From Hennigella sp045599065 (lineage in GTDB: Bacteria; Bacillota_I; Bacilli_A; Mycoplasmatales; Mycoplasmoidaceae), in the NCBI GenBank assembly GCA_045599065.1, contig JAZRVJ010000015.1, forward strand, positions 1-35,104: DNA of 35,104 nucleotides. The letters are read 5' to 3'. Positions 1-10,544 of the stretch are shown one piece after another. Position 1 is the stretch's first letter; each line of letters begins with the position of its first letter. Made by a program: the position numbers and the translations under genes. The notes below the pieces were generated by a model. It searched no databases, was not told the DNA's origin, and worked only from the letters and a program-made list of their open reading frames with translations.

Positions 1-950
1 ACACCCTCAGATGTTTTAAATTTACAATTTTCAATGCAGTTTGCTTGAGCAATTTCTCTTTGTGCTTTTTTTGTAGACATTCCATAGAAAATCTTTTTAT
101 AGTCAAACAAGTCTGGTCTAAATAAGAATTTTTTGTGCTTATTGATGTTGCTTCAGTTCTTTTTTAAATCTTCTTGGTCTTTTGGTTTAGATCATCTTTC
201 CCCTGGAGCTTCCCATGTTTGGCTAAAAATTCTACCACACATTACATAGTCAGCGCCTAAGAATAAAGCTTTTATGATGTAATCATAGTTCTTCATCCCT
301 CCATCAGCCACAATCTTTGCTGGTTTTGGACTAGATGGGTTAACTAACAATGATTCTTCCATTTGTTTTTGAATCTTTTTGCACTTAACAATTAAACTTC
401 CCATTGGATAAAATATTCCTGTGTTAGATGCTGTTAAACATCCAGATCCACCACCAATACCTACTCTAATGTAATCAGCACCAGCCTCAGATAGATATCT
501 GAATGTAATTGGGTTAGCTATATTTCCACACATTATGATTAATTTTGAACCATAGATTTCTTTTAATTCAAAAATAATATCTTGCATTTTTTTCATGTGT
601 CCATTAGCTATGTCAATGCAAATAGACATTTTCTTCTTTTTAAGTAATTTGGCTTTATTCTTTTTAAAATATCCTTGTGCTTCTGATAAACTAACAGCAA
701 TCATATATTTATCCATTAATTTAATCCGTTTAGCAAACGGAATAGTTCTAGGAATAATAACATTAATTTTGTTCTTAGTATAAACTTCAGCTGATTTCTC
801 ATCTACTACTGAACTCATTGGTGCTGTAAATAAAGGTAACATCTTATTTACATATGGGTTGCATTCAGTTCTTGAAACTATTGTAGAAATCGCTTTTGGG
901 TATATTGCAACTTCTCTAATCCCAAATAATTTACTATCTTTGTAGCTCAT
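1..950 (-). CDS. guaC: GMP reductase / IMP dehydrogenase family protein, 3'-partial
   Basis: This is a purine-interconverting TIM-barrel enzyme of the IMPDH/GMPR family; GMP reductase would convert GMP to IMP with NADPH. The gene runs off the left edge, with about 316 residues visible. In-frame TGA (Trp) codons occur at 192-194 and 153-155. The phosphate-binding and catalytic-cysteine loop is GIGGGSGCLTAS, followed by NTGIFYPMGSL, which resembles the GMPR pattern. A second nucleotide-loop motif, ADGGMKNYDYIIKALFLGAD, and a late YGMSTKKAQ motif match the family. No CBS domain is inserted, as is usual for GMP reductases and unusual for IMPDH. The start at 950 has a strong Shine-Dalgarno (AAGGAGC). 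It is transcribed divergently from the CofE-like gene. Family assignment is firm; choosing GMPR over IMPDH is an inference. Confidence 0.8.
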
Positions 951-989
951 TTTTGCTCCTTTTTATCATTAAGTTTTAAGACCTAATGT

Positions 990-995
990 ATTATA
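990..995 (-). promoter_or_regulatory. -10 box (TATAAT) for the guaC-like gene
   Basis: An exact TATAAT lies on the minus strand about 40 bases before the start codon. I see no convincing -35 at the usual spacing, which is common in AT-rich mollicute promoters. Confidence 0.5.
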
Positions 996-1020
996 CAAAT
1001 TAAAAGAACAAAAATATAAA

Positions 1021-1026
1021 TATAAT
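1021..1026 (+). promoter_or_regulatory. -10 box (TATAAT) for the CofE-like gene
   Basis: An exact TATAAT on the plus strand lies 37 bases before the ATG at 1063. The predicted transcription start (about 1033) falls inside the inverted repeat at 1023-1049. Confidence 0.5.
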
Positions 1027-1049
1027 TAAGATATTAAATATCTTAATTA
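1023..1049. promoter_or_regulatory. Perfect inverted repeat, possible operator
   Basis: The 12-base arms TAATTAAGATAT and ATATCTTAATTA are perfect reverse complements separated by TAA. The element overlaps the likely -10 and start of transcription of the CofE-like gene, directly before its Shine-Dalgarno. It has no T-run, so an operator or 5' mRNA hairpin is more likely than a terminator. Confidence 0.5.
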
Positions 1050-1062
1050 AAAAGGAGAGAAG

Positions 1063-2244
1063 ATGAAAGATTTTGGTGTTATATCTAGAGGTCTTGTGAT
1101 GCCTCTTATGCAAGAAGGTGACAATCTAGCAAAAATTGTTAGTGATGTTGTCATTAAGTTACATAAAACAAATAAAGTTAAATTACAACCAAAAGATGTT
1201 TTGGCTATTACTGAGTCAGTGGTGGCAAGAACTCAAGGTAACTATGTCACAGTAAATGACATTGCTGATGATGTTTATAAAAAATATAAAAACCAACCTG
1301 TTGGGGTTTGTATGCCTACTCATTCAAGAAATAGGTTCTTAAATATATTAAAAGGTTTAACAAAGAATGCTAAGAAGGTTTATATTCAATTTAACTTTCC
1401 GGGAGATGAGACTGGAAATCACTTTGTTTCAGAACAGGATATATTCATGAAAAAGGTTGATATGTCAAAATGTTATACTGAAGGGGAATTCAGAAAATTC
1501 TTCCCTGTTATTAAACACAAATTCACTGGAATCGACTATATTAAGCTTTATAAACAAACTGTTGGCAAAAAATGTACAGTAATTTTTAGTAACAATCCTT
1601 GTGAATTACTAAAATATACAAAGAACATTATTGTTTCTAATATACACGACAGATTTATCACGAAAGCTGTTATCTTAAAAAAATGTAAATCGGCTAGGGT
1701 TACAACTCTTGATCAAATTTTAAATAAATCTAATAAGGGTTCTGGATTTAACAAAGACTATGGTGTATTAGGTTCTAACTTCGCTACAAAGAATAAATTA
1801 AAATTATTCCCTAGAGACTGCTTTAACTTTGTTAAAAAAGTTCAAAACCTTATATATAAAGGAACAAAAGTTAAGATTGAAGTTATGGTTTATGGTGACG
1901 GTGCATTTAAAGACCCGGTTGGTAAAATTTGAGAGTTGGCTGATCCTGTTGTTTCTCCTGGTTATACATCTGGTTTGATAGGGACTCCGAACGAGTTGAA
2001 ACTAAAAATGTATATCGATAATGCAAAAAACAAGAAAAACAAATCTAAACTATTAAAAGAGATCCAAGGAAATATTAAGAACAAGGGCAAAAACCTGGTT
2101 GGAAAAGATACATCATTAGGAACTACTCCAAGACAATTAACTGATTTGTTAGGAAGCTTGTCTGATTTAACTTCAGGTAGTGGTGACAAGGGAACTCCAG
2201 TAATCTTAATTCAAAATTATTTCAAAAATTACACAGATAAATAA
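1063..2244 (+). CDS. CofE-like amide ligase (F420:gamma-glutamyl ligase family), 393 aa
   Basis: The protein resembles the CofE family (coenzyme F420-0:L-glutamate ligase), whose fold joins glutamate to a carboxylate using GTP. One Trp-TGA at 1930-1932 divides it under the standard code; the frame continues to TAA at 2242-2244. Family-like segments are the N-terminal 'GVISRGLVMPLMQEGDNLA', 'DVLAITESVVARTQGN', and the late 'VYGDGAFKDPVGKIWELADP' with 'SGLIGTPNEL'. The SD is AAAGGAGAG. The length is longer than archaeal CofE (about 250 aa) and fits the bacterial CofE-like group. No F420 biosynthesis gene is visible here and mollicutes are not known to make F420, so the substrate is unknown. It is a single-gene unit between a divergent promoter and a terminator. 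Family moderately sure; function not known. Confidence 0.65.
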
Positions 2245-2267
2245 AAAAGACAATAGTCTTTTTTTTT
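2243..2267. terminator. Bidirectional intrinsic terminator
   Basis: The hairpin has arms AAAAAAGAC and GTCTTTTTT with an AATA loop, and is followed by T's on both strands. It sits between the converging CofE-like gene and uvrB. Confidence 0.8.
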
Positions 2268-4260
2268 ATTTTATTCTTGCTTCTAAGTCAATGATCATGT
2301 CACGGTAGTGAGCAGCCAATTCATATTCTTGGTTTTTTGCTGCCTCTTGCATTTTCTTTCTAAGGGTTCTAATTGCTCTCGAACCAGATTTTGCATTCAC
2401 TTTGGCATTTTTATTAAATATGGCTTCTAGAGCTTTTGCGTCGGCTTTGCCATGTAAATCATCCCTAATTGGTTTAATGATTGATTTAGGAATAATGTGG
2501 TGTTTTTTATTAAAGTCTAATTGTATTTTTCTTCTACGGTTTGTTTCATTAATAGCTTCTAATAGAGCTTTATTAACATTGTCAGCAAATAAAATTACGT
2601 GTGCATTCTTGTTTCTTGCAGTTCTACCAAAAGTTTGAATAAGTGCGTCTCTTGATCTGAATATTCCTGGTTTGTCTGCATCAAATATTACGGCGCAAGA
2701 AACCTCTGGAACGTCTAATCCTTCTCTTAAAAGGTTAATACCTACAACAACGTCATATATTCCTCTTCTTAATGCATTTATAACTTTGTCTCTTTCTAAA
2801 GTTTTTAACTCATTATGAAGATATGCAACCTTGTATTTTTTTTCTTTTAAGAATTTTGTAAGGTTTTCTGCCATCTTTATAGTAAGGACTGTGACAATAG
2901 TTCTTTCTTTTCTTTTAATTTGTTTATCTAATTCTTCGCAAAGAGTTAATATTTGGTTCTTTGTTGGTTTAATTTCAATAATTGGATCAACTAGACCTGT
3001 TGGTCTAACGATTTGTTCAGTAATTAAATTATTAGATTTCTTTCTTTCATATTCAGCAGGTGTGGCAGAAACATAGATAGCTTGTTGAACTCTTGATTCA
3101 AATTCTTTAAAGTTTAACGGTCTATTATCTAGAGCGGAAGGTAATCTAAATCCATAATCAACCAGTGTTTGTTTTCTTGATCTATCACCTTCATACATTC
3201 CCCTAATTTGTGGAACTGTCATGTGTGATTCATCTATTACCAACAGTCAGTCATCACCTAGATAATCAAAAATTGTATATGGGGTAGACCCTGGTTTTCT
3301 TAATTCAAGATGCATAGCATAGTTTTCAACACCAGGACAAAACCCTGTTTCTGCTAGCGTTTCAACATCTCTGTTTGTTCTTTCTGTTATCCTTTGTAGT
3401 TCAACTAGTTTATTTTGTTTTTTAAAGTATTTTTGTCTTAAAGACAACTCTTTTTTAATTCGAGCTAGAGATTCATCAAATCTGTGGCTGTCAGCAACAT
3501 ATTCATTTGCAGGATAAATAACATATGTTTTTCATAATTCTTTTACAGTGTTATTTAAAACATCAATTTTAGCGATTTGTTCTATTTCGTTGCCGAAGAA
3601 GGAAATTCTAATCTTTTCTTGATTATTACTTCCTTCCATTATTTCAACAACATCGCCCTTTACTTTAAAAGTTCCTGGTTGAAGCTCAACATCGTTTCTT
3701 TTGTAAGCCATTCTAACAAGATCATATTGAAGTTGCTTCAAATTGTAGGTACCACCCGAATTTAGAATGATTCTAAATTGGTCAAATACTTTTGGATCAA
3801 CAGCTGGATAAATTGCGGCAACAGAAGCAACAACTATAACCTTCTTTTCTGTAGCAAGAGATTGAATGGTTGATAATCTTAGCATTTCAATTTCTTGGTT
3901 TACTTTAGAAGATTTTTCAATGTAAGTGTCAGAAGTTGGTAAATAAGCTTCAGGTTGATAAAAATCAAAATAAGAGATGTAATATTCAACCCTATTGTTT
4001 TTAAATAACTCTTTAAACTCAGAATACAATTGGCCTGCTAGTGTTTTATTGTGAACAATAACTAATGTTTTCTTTTGTGTTTTTGCAATAACATTAGCAA
4101 TAGTAAAAGTTTTGCCCGTTCCTGTCGCACCAAGTAGTACTTGATGTTTTACACCCTTATTTAAATTTGCAACAAGTTTATCAATCGCTTGTTGTTGGTC
4201 TCCTTTCGGAGACATGTCAGTAGTTAATTCAAATTTATCTTTGGGTGTGTGGATTTTCAT
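2266..4260 (-). CDS. uvrB: UvrABC excision nuclease subunit B, 664 aa
   Basis: UvrB is the DNA-damage verification helicase of nucleotide excision repair; it is loaded by UvrA and recruits UvrC. Visible elements are Walker A GATGTGKTF near residue 45, the beta-hairpin region YISYFDFYQPEAYLPTSDTY, the helicase motif DESH directly after a Trp-TGA at 3244-3246, motif VI-like QTFGRTARN, and the C-terminal UVR domain (RTLRKKMQEAAKNQEYELAA), which contacts UvrC. The length is normal for the family. It starts three bases after the secA stop codon, so it is last in the operon of small membrane protein, secA and uvrB, and ends at a shared terminator. A second TGA near 3530 also reads as Trp. Confidence 0.97.
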
Positions 4261-4263
4261 AAA

Positions 4264-6837
4264 CTACTTCTTCTCTACTTGTTTTGTTGAATCTTGTGTC
4301 TTCGCCGCTTCTTGGGATTTAATTAATTTTTCTTGTGAAGCTCATTTGCTATCTCTCATAGCAGCTTGTCTTCTTCTCATAAGATCGGCAAAATCTATTC
4401 TAATTGTTTTGTTGGCAGCAGAACCAAGCTTTGATTTTAATTCTTCAAAATGCTTGTCGCTCATTAACTTGCTGTCGTGTAGTCTATCAGCTAAGATTGA
4501 AGCTATTTTAGGAATGTAAAGTCTATGTATAGAAATAATAACTTTGTGTGCAACATTTCTCTTTAGCATATCAAAATGTTTGTCTGCTTCTTCAACATAA
4601 ATGTTGAGTGGTGATTTTTGTTCTAGTGAACGAAGAGTAACACCCTCTCTAATTTTTGACATTACATCAAGGTGTGTTGTTCACTCTGAGTCAAAATTTT
4701 GAATTATAACACTTCTTAAAACTCTTTGAATTTGGTTTTGGTCATAACTAGCTATTCTAGCTTCAATAGATGCTCAAATGATTCGAGATACAAGCGCTTG
4801 AACTGTTTGAATTTGTTGTTTTTCAAACAAGCTTGGCTCAATCGCATTCATACCTAATAATCTAGTGTTGAGTGAGAGTGCTAATTTTTCTGCATCTACA
4901 TAGTTTGGATTTTCTTTGTTGACAAATAATTTAACAATGTCATTAGAAACAGTATTAGCCATATTACGAATAATTGGTATATTTCTCTCATTTAAAAGAA
5001 TTTGATCTCTTTGCTTATAAACAACTTCACGTTGGTTTGATAAAACAACATCATAATCTGTTAGGTTTTTTCTAACATCATAGTTGAGACCTTCAACTTT
5101 CTTTTGTAGATTTTTAATAGTTCTATTAAAGAATCAAGAATCATAGAATTGGTCGTCATTAACTTTTCTTGTCGCTTTTTCTTCTTTATCATCTATAAAA
5201 CGCTTAAACAGTGGGTCTTCAAGTGAGATAAAGAATCTAGTCATTCCTGGGTCACCTTGACGTCCTGATCTACCACAAAGTTGATTATCAACACGTCTTG
5301 ATTCGTGTCTATTTGTACCAATTACAAATAAACCACCCAACTCTTTAACACCAGGACCTAATTTAATGTCTGTACCACGACCGGCCATGTTGGTAGAAAT
5401 GGTAATGGCTCCTCTTTGTCCAGCTAAAGCAACAATCTCTGCTTCTCTTGCGTGGTTTTTCGCATTTAATAATTCAAATTTTAAACCTTTGTTACGAAGT
5501 AATGCGGCAAGTTCTTCTGAATCTTCAACTGACGCAGTACCAACTAAAACAGGTTGCCCTTTAGCATGTAATCTGTCAATTTCGGCTGCAACATGGGCTC
5601 ATTTAGCTGTTTTCTTTTCAAACACATAGTCAGTTAAATCTTTTCTAATAACTTTTCTGTTAGTTGGAACAGGAACAACGATCATATTGTATATGTTAAT
5701 AAATTCCTCAGCTTCAGTTAGGGCTGTACCTGTGACACCAGATAATTTTTTATAAAGTCTAAAGAAGGCTTGATATGTAATTGTTGCAACGATTACATTT
5801 TCAGGATCAATTTTAACCATTTCTTTAGCTTGGATTGCTTGGTGAAGTCCGGCGTTATAACTACGACCTTCAAGAATACGACCAGTAAAATGGTCAACTA
5901 GTAATATTTTATTGTCTCTGACAATGTATTCGACTCCATATCTAAAAACAAAGTTTGCCATTAATGCATTTCTAATCTTGTGGACAATATCAGAGTTCTC
6001 AATGTTATATAAATTTTTAACTTTGAATCAGTTTTGTGCTTTCATAACACCTGCATCACTTAATGCGATGGTGTTTGTTTCTGCATCAATAATATAATCT
6101 TCATCATTTAATGTTTTAGCAAATTTATCTACATTAATATATAAAGAAACATCTTTTTTGGGTTGACCAGAAATAATTAATGGTGTTCTTGATTCATCAA
6201 TTAAAACTGAGTCGACTTCATCAATAATAGCCATGTTTAGAGTTCTGATTACTTTATCAGAATATTCTTTTACCATGTTATCTCTTAAGTAGTCAAAGCC
6301 TAGCTCAGAGTTTGTTGTATATGTAATATCACAAGCAAACATGTGTCTTTTTTGGTTTGGGTCCATTTCAGCTATGTTATAACCAACAGTAATTCCTAAT
6401 GGGTTTAATGCTTGAGCACAAAATTGCGCATCACGCTTAACTAAATATTCGTTAACAGTAACTACATGGACACCTTTTTTCTCTAGCGCATTTAAATATG
6501 CAGTAAGAATAATGGTAAGTGTTTTGCCTTCACCAGTATACATTTCGGCTAGGTTACCTTTATGAATAATAACTGCACCTACTATTTGGACAAAGTAAGC
6601 ATATAAACCATGAACACGATAAATTGCTTCTCTTGCTGTTGCCATTGCCTCTGGCAATAATTCATCTAATGTGATACCACGTTTTAATTCAGATAAAAAG
6701 AAATCTGTTCTTGAAGATAGCTCTTCATTAGACATCTTTCTGTATTTATCTTTAAGAGCATCTACTTGTTTTGCTATTTTGAAAGCATAGCGAAGTTCTC
6801 TGCCTCTTGGTGTAAATATGTTAAAACGTTTTTGCAT
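4264..6837 (-). CDS. secA: Preprotein translocase ATPase SecA, 857 aa
   Basis: SecA is the ATPase motor that pushes unfolded proteins through SecYEG. The protein shows the N-terminal motor start, Walker A MYTGEGKTLT (near residue 100), a DEVDSVLIDE Walker B region with ESRTPLIISG, preprotein-binding segments, and NBD2 motifs MAGRGTDIKLG, GTNRHESRRVDNQLCGRSGRQGD. Several Trp-TGA codons cross the gene. The C-terminus is a short Lys/Gln/Glu-rich tail without the zinc-binding SEC-C motif, as in many mollicutes. Its ATG overlaps the stop of the upstream membrane-protein gene by one base (TAATG), so translational coupling is likely. uvrB follows three bases later. Confidence 0.97.
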
Positions 6838-7178
6838 TATTTCTTTTTGTTTTTAAGTTGCCTTTTTGTTTCAGAATAGGTTTTTTTAACTTCTTCAGCA
6901 ATTTTATAAATAGATTCTTTATTGCCCGATCTGTATTTAATAATGTTTTGTGTTCTGTTTTTTAAAATTGAATCAAAAACATCAATAAATTTACCCAACT
7001 TAACTAGTGAGTCGATAGTTGGGGTTAAAATTTCAACCTTATAGGTGATATCTTCAACTAAGTAATCAAGTTTTTTTGAAACAATATGCATCTTTCTGAA
7101 ACTAATTATCATATAGATGCATAAAATTATTGCTAGACACACCAAAATTGCAATTAATACTTCTAAATATAGTGGCAT
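6837..7178 (-). CDS. Small single-pass membrane protein, 113 aa
   Basis: The N-terminus (residues about 5-28) is a strongly hydrophobic membrane segment, YLEVLIAILVCLAIILCIYM, followed by an alternating basic and amphipathic helical region and a Lys-rich end. The layout (one N-terminal membrane helix, long cytoplasmic coiled segment) resembles DUF948-type proteins, but I cannot confirm the family. The SD AGAGAG precedes the ATG. It heads the operon with secA and uvrB and overlaps secA by one base, so a membrane-associated role linked to secretion is possible but unproven. Confidence 0.75.
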   Translation of the reverse strand: MPLYLEVLIAILVCLAIILCIYMIISFRKMHIVSKKLDYLVEDITYKVEILTPTIDSLVKLGKFIDVFDSILKNRTQNIIKYRSGNKESIYKIAEEVKKTYSETKRQLKNKKK

Positions 7179-7202
7179 AATTTTCTCTCTATTTGTTTTT
7201 TA

Positions 7203-7208
7203 ATTATA
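7203..7208 (-). promoter_or_regulatory. -10 box (TATAAT) of the secA-uvrB operon
   Basis: An exact TATAAT on the minus strand lies 24 bases before the ATG at 7178, leaving a short leader that contains the SD. It overlaps an inverted repeat (9-base arms 7205-7213 and 7218-7226). Confidence 0.5.
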
Positions 7209-7294
7209 TATTTTTTTAAATATATATAAATAAAAATTAGGTATTCTTTTTTACATTTTTTAAACACTTATAAATGATGGTAGGGCATCTGATT

Positions 7295-7915
7295 ATGAGT
7301 GGAAAAGTTTTAAATGAAAAAGAGATTGAAATGATTAAAGAATATCAATTAAATAAAAATGAAGATATTCCTTTGTATTTTTATAAAAAGTTCTCTAACG
7401 ATTTAGCAAATATTATTTACAGTAAAATTAATAGTAAATTTGCCTCTATCCCAATTGAAAGAAATGATTTATTACATTTAATATGGAAGGGTATTAAGAT
7501 GGAGTTGGAAGAGTTTGATGATGGTAAGGGATATACATTATTTGCGGGTTTTGCTAGAAAGGGATATGAAATTTCAATCAAAGAGGCTTTAAGGTTTTTA
7601 AGTAATGGCCATATCTTACTAAATACAGCTTCTTCATTAGAAGAAGTGAATGAAATAAGTATAGGATTAAAAAGTAAAAATGGTGTTGTTTATCAAGAAT
7701 TAAAATATCAAGAATTAACAAGAGAAGTTATTGATCAAATTACCCCATATTTTTCTAAAAATAGTCAGAGGAGAGTTCAAAAAATTATCTACTTAAGGTC
7801 TTGTGGTTATTCTTTGAGTGAAATTAGTAAGAAAATAAGGATTCCTGTAAGAGAAGTTAGGAATATTTATAATAGTATAAAAATTATTGGTGAATTACTT
7901 TATAAAATTAAATAG
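7295..7915 (+). CDS. Sigma-70-like transcription factor, about 206 aa
   Basis: The protein has the two-part layout of small alternative sigma factors. Region 2-like: YFYKKFSNDLANIIYSKINS, then NDLLHLIWKGIKMELEEFDD and a segment FAGFARKGYEISIKEALRF. Region 4-like: a helix-turn-helix around RSCGYSLSEISKKIRIPVRE near the C-terminus. It resembles ECF/ComX-SigH-type sigma factors; M. genitalium MG428 is a known mollicute example of an alternative sigma controlling recombination genes, but I cannot say this is its ortholog. An in-frame ATG pair at 7274/7277 would add seven residues; I prefer 7295 because a TATAAA at 7269-7274 overlaps the earlier ATG. It has no Trp-TGA. It converges on dnaN and overlaps its 3' end by 8 bases. 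Confidence 0.6.
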   Translation: MSGKVLNEKEIEMIKEYQLNKNEDIPLYFYKKFSNDLANIIYSKINSKFASIPIERNDLLHLIWKGIKMELEEFDDGKGYTLFAGFARKGYEISIKEALRFLSNGHILLNTASSLEEVNEISIGLKSKNGVVYQELKYQELTREVIDQITPYFSKNSQRRVQKIIYLRSCGYSLSEISKKIRIPVREVRNIYNSIKIIGELLYKIK

Positions 7916-9023
7916 ATCTTAGTGGGGCTATTAAATTCAAGAAATATGGGTTTTCAGAAGATATGATGATAGGAGATTGTGTATTATTAAAATTAAATGT
8001 TATAGTTTCTGAATCGATAGAAGAAATTAATTCAGCGAATAGTTTTTGGTTTAATTTAAATTCAAAGTTATCTATATTACTCTTAATAATTTCAATTTCT
8101 TCAAAAGAGTTTCCTATTTCAGGTGAAATAAATTTTAAAGTTAATTTATTATTTTCAACCTTTAGGTTGGCAGCTGGGTTTCTATCATTTGCCACAAAGG
8201 GGTGACCTCTATTTAATGCGGAGTATAAATCATTTAATTTAACTGTGAAAAAGAATTTATTTTCTGTAAATAAAGCTTTATTAATATTTGGATAGTTGTT
8301 ATCATATAAAATAAAGATAATTGTTGTGTTATTTACATGTAGTGCGCAATTTTTATCATTAATATAGAAATCTATTGTTTTGTTTTTAGAAATAGTTAAA
8401 AGACTGTTTGCAAAATCAATAACTTCTGGGTCTGCCACGAATTTTATTCCTGAACCTGTGTAATCAAATTTGTGATAAGCTATTCTTACACCATCAGAGG
8501 CAATAGCTTCCATATTTTTTTCATCTATAGGATTAAAAAGTATACCTTTTGTAATAGTGTATTGACTTGAACTAACTTGTGAAACAAAAGGTTTGATTTT
8601 TGAATAAATATTGGTAATTGTATGTGAATTTAATGTAATTTTATTTCAGTTTTGATATTCAAATTTTAAAATTGGGAAAGAAAAATTATCTAATAAATTT
8701 ATTTCACTTGAATATGTAGGTGTTTGGATGTGTAAAATAGATTCATCAACTTGTGTAAAAGTGATTTCATCTTGTTTTAAGGAAGATATAATTTCATATA
8801 AAACGCGCGCCTTGACTAAAATTTGCCCGCCTTCTAAAATATTAACATCTGATATTATTTGTTGATATCTTGTCGAACTGTTATTGCATGTTAAAAATAA
8901 TTGGTTATTTTCAGATTTAATTTGAACACCAGTTAATATAGGGTTTGTATTATTTTGATCGATAATATTATTAATATTTTTTAATGCATCATTTAATAAA
9001 TTTTTTTTAATTATAAATTTCAT
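7908..9023 (-). CDS. dnaN: DNA polymerase III beta subunit (sliding clamp), 371 aa
   Basis: The ring-shaped clamp tethers the replicative polymerase to DNA. The start MKFIIKKNLLNDALKNI and the internal EINLLDNFSFPIL, EAIASDGVRIA (the A-x-D-x-x-R-hA motif) and C-terminal NPYFLNLIAPLRSI segment match the family, including the usual C-terminal 'PxR' type end. The length is typical. A TGA at 8646-8648 reads as Trp. It lies downstream of dnaA with DnaA-box-like sites in the gap, the classic origin arrangement. The 3' end overlaps the converging sigma-like gene by 8 bases, so transcription of one may interfere with the other. Confidence 0.95.
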
Positions 9024-9126
9024 ATATTTTCCTTAATTTTATTTATTTTAATATTTATTATTATAGTTGTGGAAAAGTACATTTTTTACCTTTATATATA
9101 ATATAGATTTCCACATTTTTTCCACA
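9024..9126. other. oriC: Probable oriC: dnaA-dnaN intergenic region with DnaA-box-like sites
   Basis: Three 9-mers resemble the DnaA box TTATCCACA: TGTGGAAAA at 9068-9076 (inverted, one mismatch), ATTTCCACA at 9107-9115 (two mismatches) and TTTTCCACA at 9118-9126 (one mismatch). The rest is very AT-rich. The location between dnaA and dnaN, beside rpmH and rnpA, is the conserved bacterial origin context. Gene direction also switches here. Confidence 0.75.
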
Positions 9127-10482
9127 TTAAATCTTTTTATAAATATTTTCTATTGTAACTTTTAAATTAGGATCAGATTTAATCACTTTCTCAATCTTTT
9201 CTATCGCACTCATAACTGTTGAATGATCCCTACCTGAAAAATATTGTCCAATTTGTGCATATGTCATATTAAATTTTTGTCTTAAAACATACATACAAAC
9301 ACTTCTTGGAGTTATTAATGAACTTAATTTAGATTTTGATTTAACCATTTCACTTTTTACACCATAACTAGAACAAACTTGTTCAATAATTATGTTAGGA
9401 TCGATATCAAACCCAAATAAATTAATTTCATTTATATTTCCTGGTGCTAAAACACTTTTAACAACATCCAAATCTATTACAGAATATTTAGGTAAATTAT
9501 TAGCCGCATAGAAGAAAATTTGATTTATATCCCCACCCAATCTCCTAATATCACCTGTATTTCTCCTAGCAATATATTTAATCGAATCAGGTGAAAAAGT
9601 GAACACATTATTTGCTTCCAACACTTTTTTATTAATGATTTCAACAATATTATTCATATCTGGTTTTTGGATTGTTAATGTGATACCAGAATGGAATCTT
9701 GATTTCATCCTATCTTCAAATCCAATCAACAAATCTACATTTTTATCACTAGTAAATACAATGTATTTATTGTTTTTTAAATTATTGTTAAAAATACCAA
9801 AAAGAACCTCATTAATTTTAGTTCTATTAGCCAAAATTTGAATATCATCTAATAACAGCAAATCATATGAAGCATATTCATCTTTGATTTTTTCAATTAA
9901 AGTTTTATCATCTGAAATTAAAGCTTTGTAAACTTGTCTAGAAAAATCATCAGAAGAAACATATTTAACAAATTTATTTGGGAAAGCTTTTACAAACTCA
10001 TTTCCTATTGCATGTAAAATATGTGTTTTTCCTAAACCTACATTTGCACTTATAAAAAGGGGATTAATAAAATGGTCAGTAACTATAGACTTACCAGCAA
10101 GATAAGCAGCATTATTGAACCCACCAATAACTAAATTATCAAATGTGTAATCTCTATTCAAACCAACAACATGACCCTTTAGTGCATAATCAACGCGCGA
10201 AAGCGAAATCTTATTTTCATTTTCAGAAATAACATCAAACTCATAGTTTGTATTTTCAACTTTATTAAAATGACTTGTAATTGAATTTAAAAAGTCATTA
10301 ACAATAACTTGTTTTGCAAAATTATTCTTTGCGACAATGCAAACAATATTTCCTTCAATACTTTTCACAAATAATGAACCAACAAACTTATCAAAAAACT
10401 CTTTGTTTGTGCTCGATTCTCTTAAATTTGTCAACGTTGTTTGAAAAATTTTAGCAATTTTTTCTAGGTTGTTAGCTTCCAT
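9127..10482 (-). CDS. dnaA: Chromosomal replication initiator DnaA, 451 aa
   Basis: DnaA is the AAA+ initiator that opens oriC. Domain I is at residues 1 to about 85; the AAA+ module begins near 105 (NRDYTFDNLVIGGFNNAAY). Walker A is NVGLGKTH around residues 147-154, Walker B is LLLLDDIQIL, and sensor regions follow. Domain IV ends with the DnaA signature GRDHSTVMSAIEKI near residue 430, which contacts the minor and major grooves of the DnaA box. It contains no Trp codon of either kind. The start codon at 10482 has no strong SD but a -10 (TATAAT) lies 16 bases upstream. It is divergent from rpmH. Confidence 0.97.
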   Translation of the reverse strand: MEANNLEKIAKIFQTTLTNLRESSTNKEFFDKFVGSLFVKSIEGNIVCIVAKNNFAKQVIVNDFLNSITSHFNKVENTNYEFDVISENENKISLSRVDYALKGHVVGLNRDYTFDNLVIGGFNNAAYLAGKSIVTDHFINPLFISANVGLGKTHILHAIGNEFVKAFPNKFVKYVSSDDFSRQVYKALISDDKTLIEKIKDEYASYDLLLLDDIQILANRTKINEVLFGIFNNNLKNNKYIVFTSDKNVDLLIGFEDRMKSRFHSGITLTIQKPDMNNIVEIINKKVLEANNVFTFSPDSIKYIARRNTGDIRRLGGDINQIFFYAANNLPKYSVIDLDVVKSVLAPGNINEINLFGFDIDPNIIIEQVCSSYGVKSEMVKSKSKLSSLITPRSVCMYVLRQKFNMTYAQIGQYFSGRDHSTVMSAIEKIEKVIKSDPNLKVTIENIYKKI

Positions 10483-10497
10483 AATAGACTTTTTTTG

Positions 10498-10503
10498 ATT
10501 ATA
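10498..10503 (-). promoter_or_regulatory. -10 box for dnaA
   Basis: An exact TATAAT on the minus strand, 15 bases upstream of the dnaA start codon. Confidence 0.45.
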
Positions 10504-10544
10504 TATAAATATATATTATAATAAATAAAATAATAATTATATTA
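10498..10544. other. 47-base A/T-only stretch between dnaA and rpmH (possible unwinding element)
   Basis: Every base from 10498 to 10544 is A or T. It holds the divergent promoters of dnaA and rpmH and could also help strand opening at the origin. I see no good DnaA box inside it, so the main origin is more likely at 9024-9126. Confidence 0.4.

Noticed and set aside
595..783. Plus-strand reading frame opposite the guaC-like gene
   Set aside because: It is a hydrophobic antisense shadow without SD, opposite conserved enzyme sequence.
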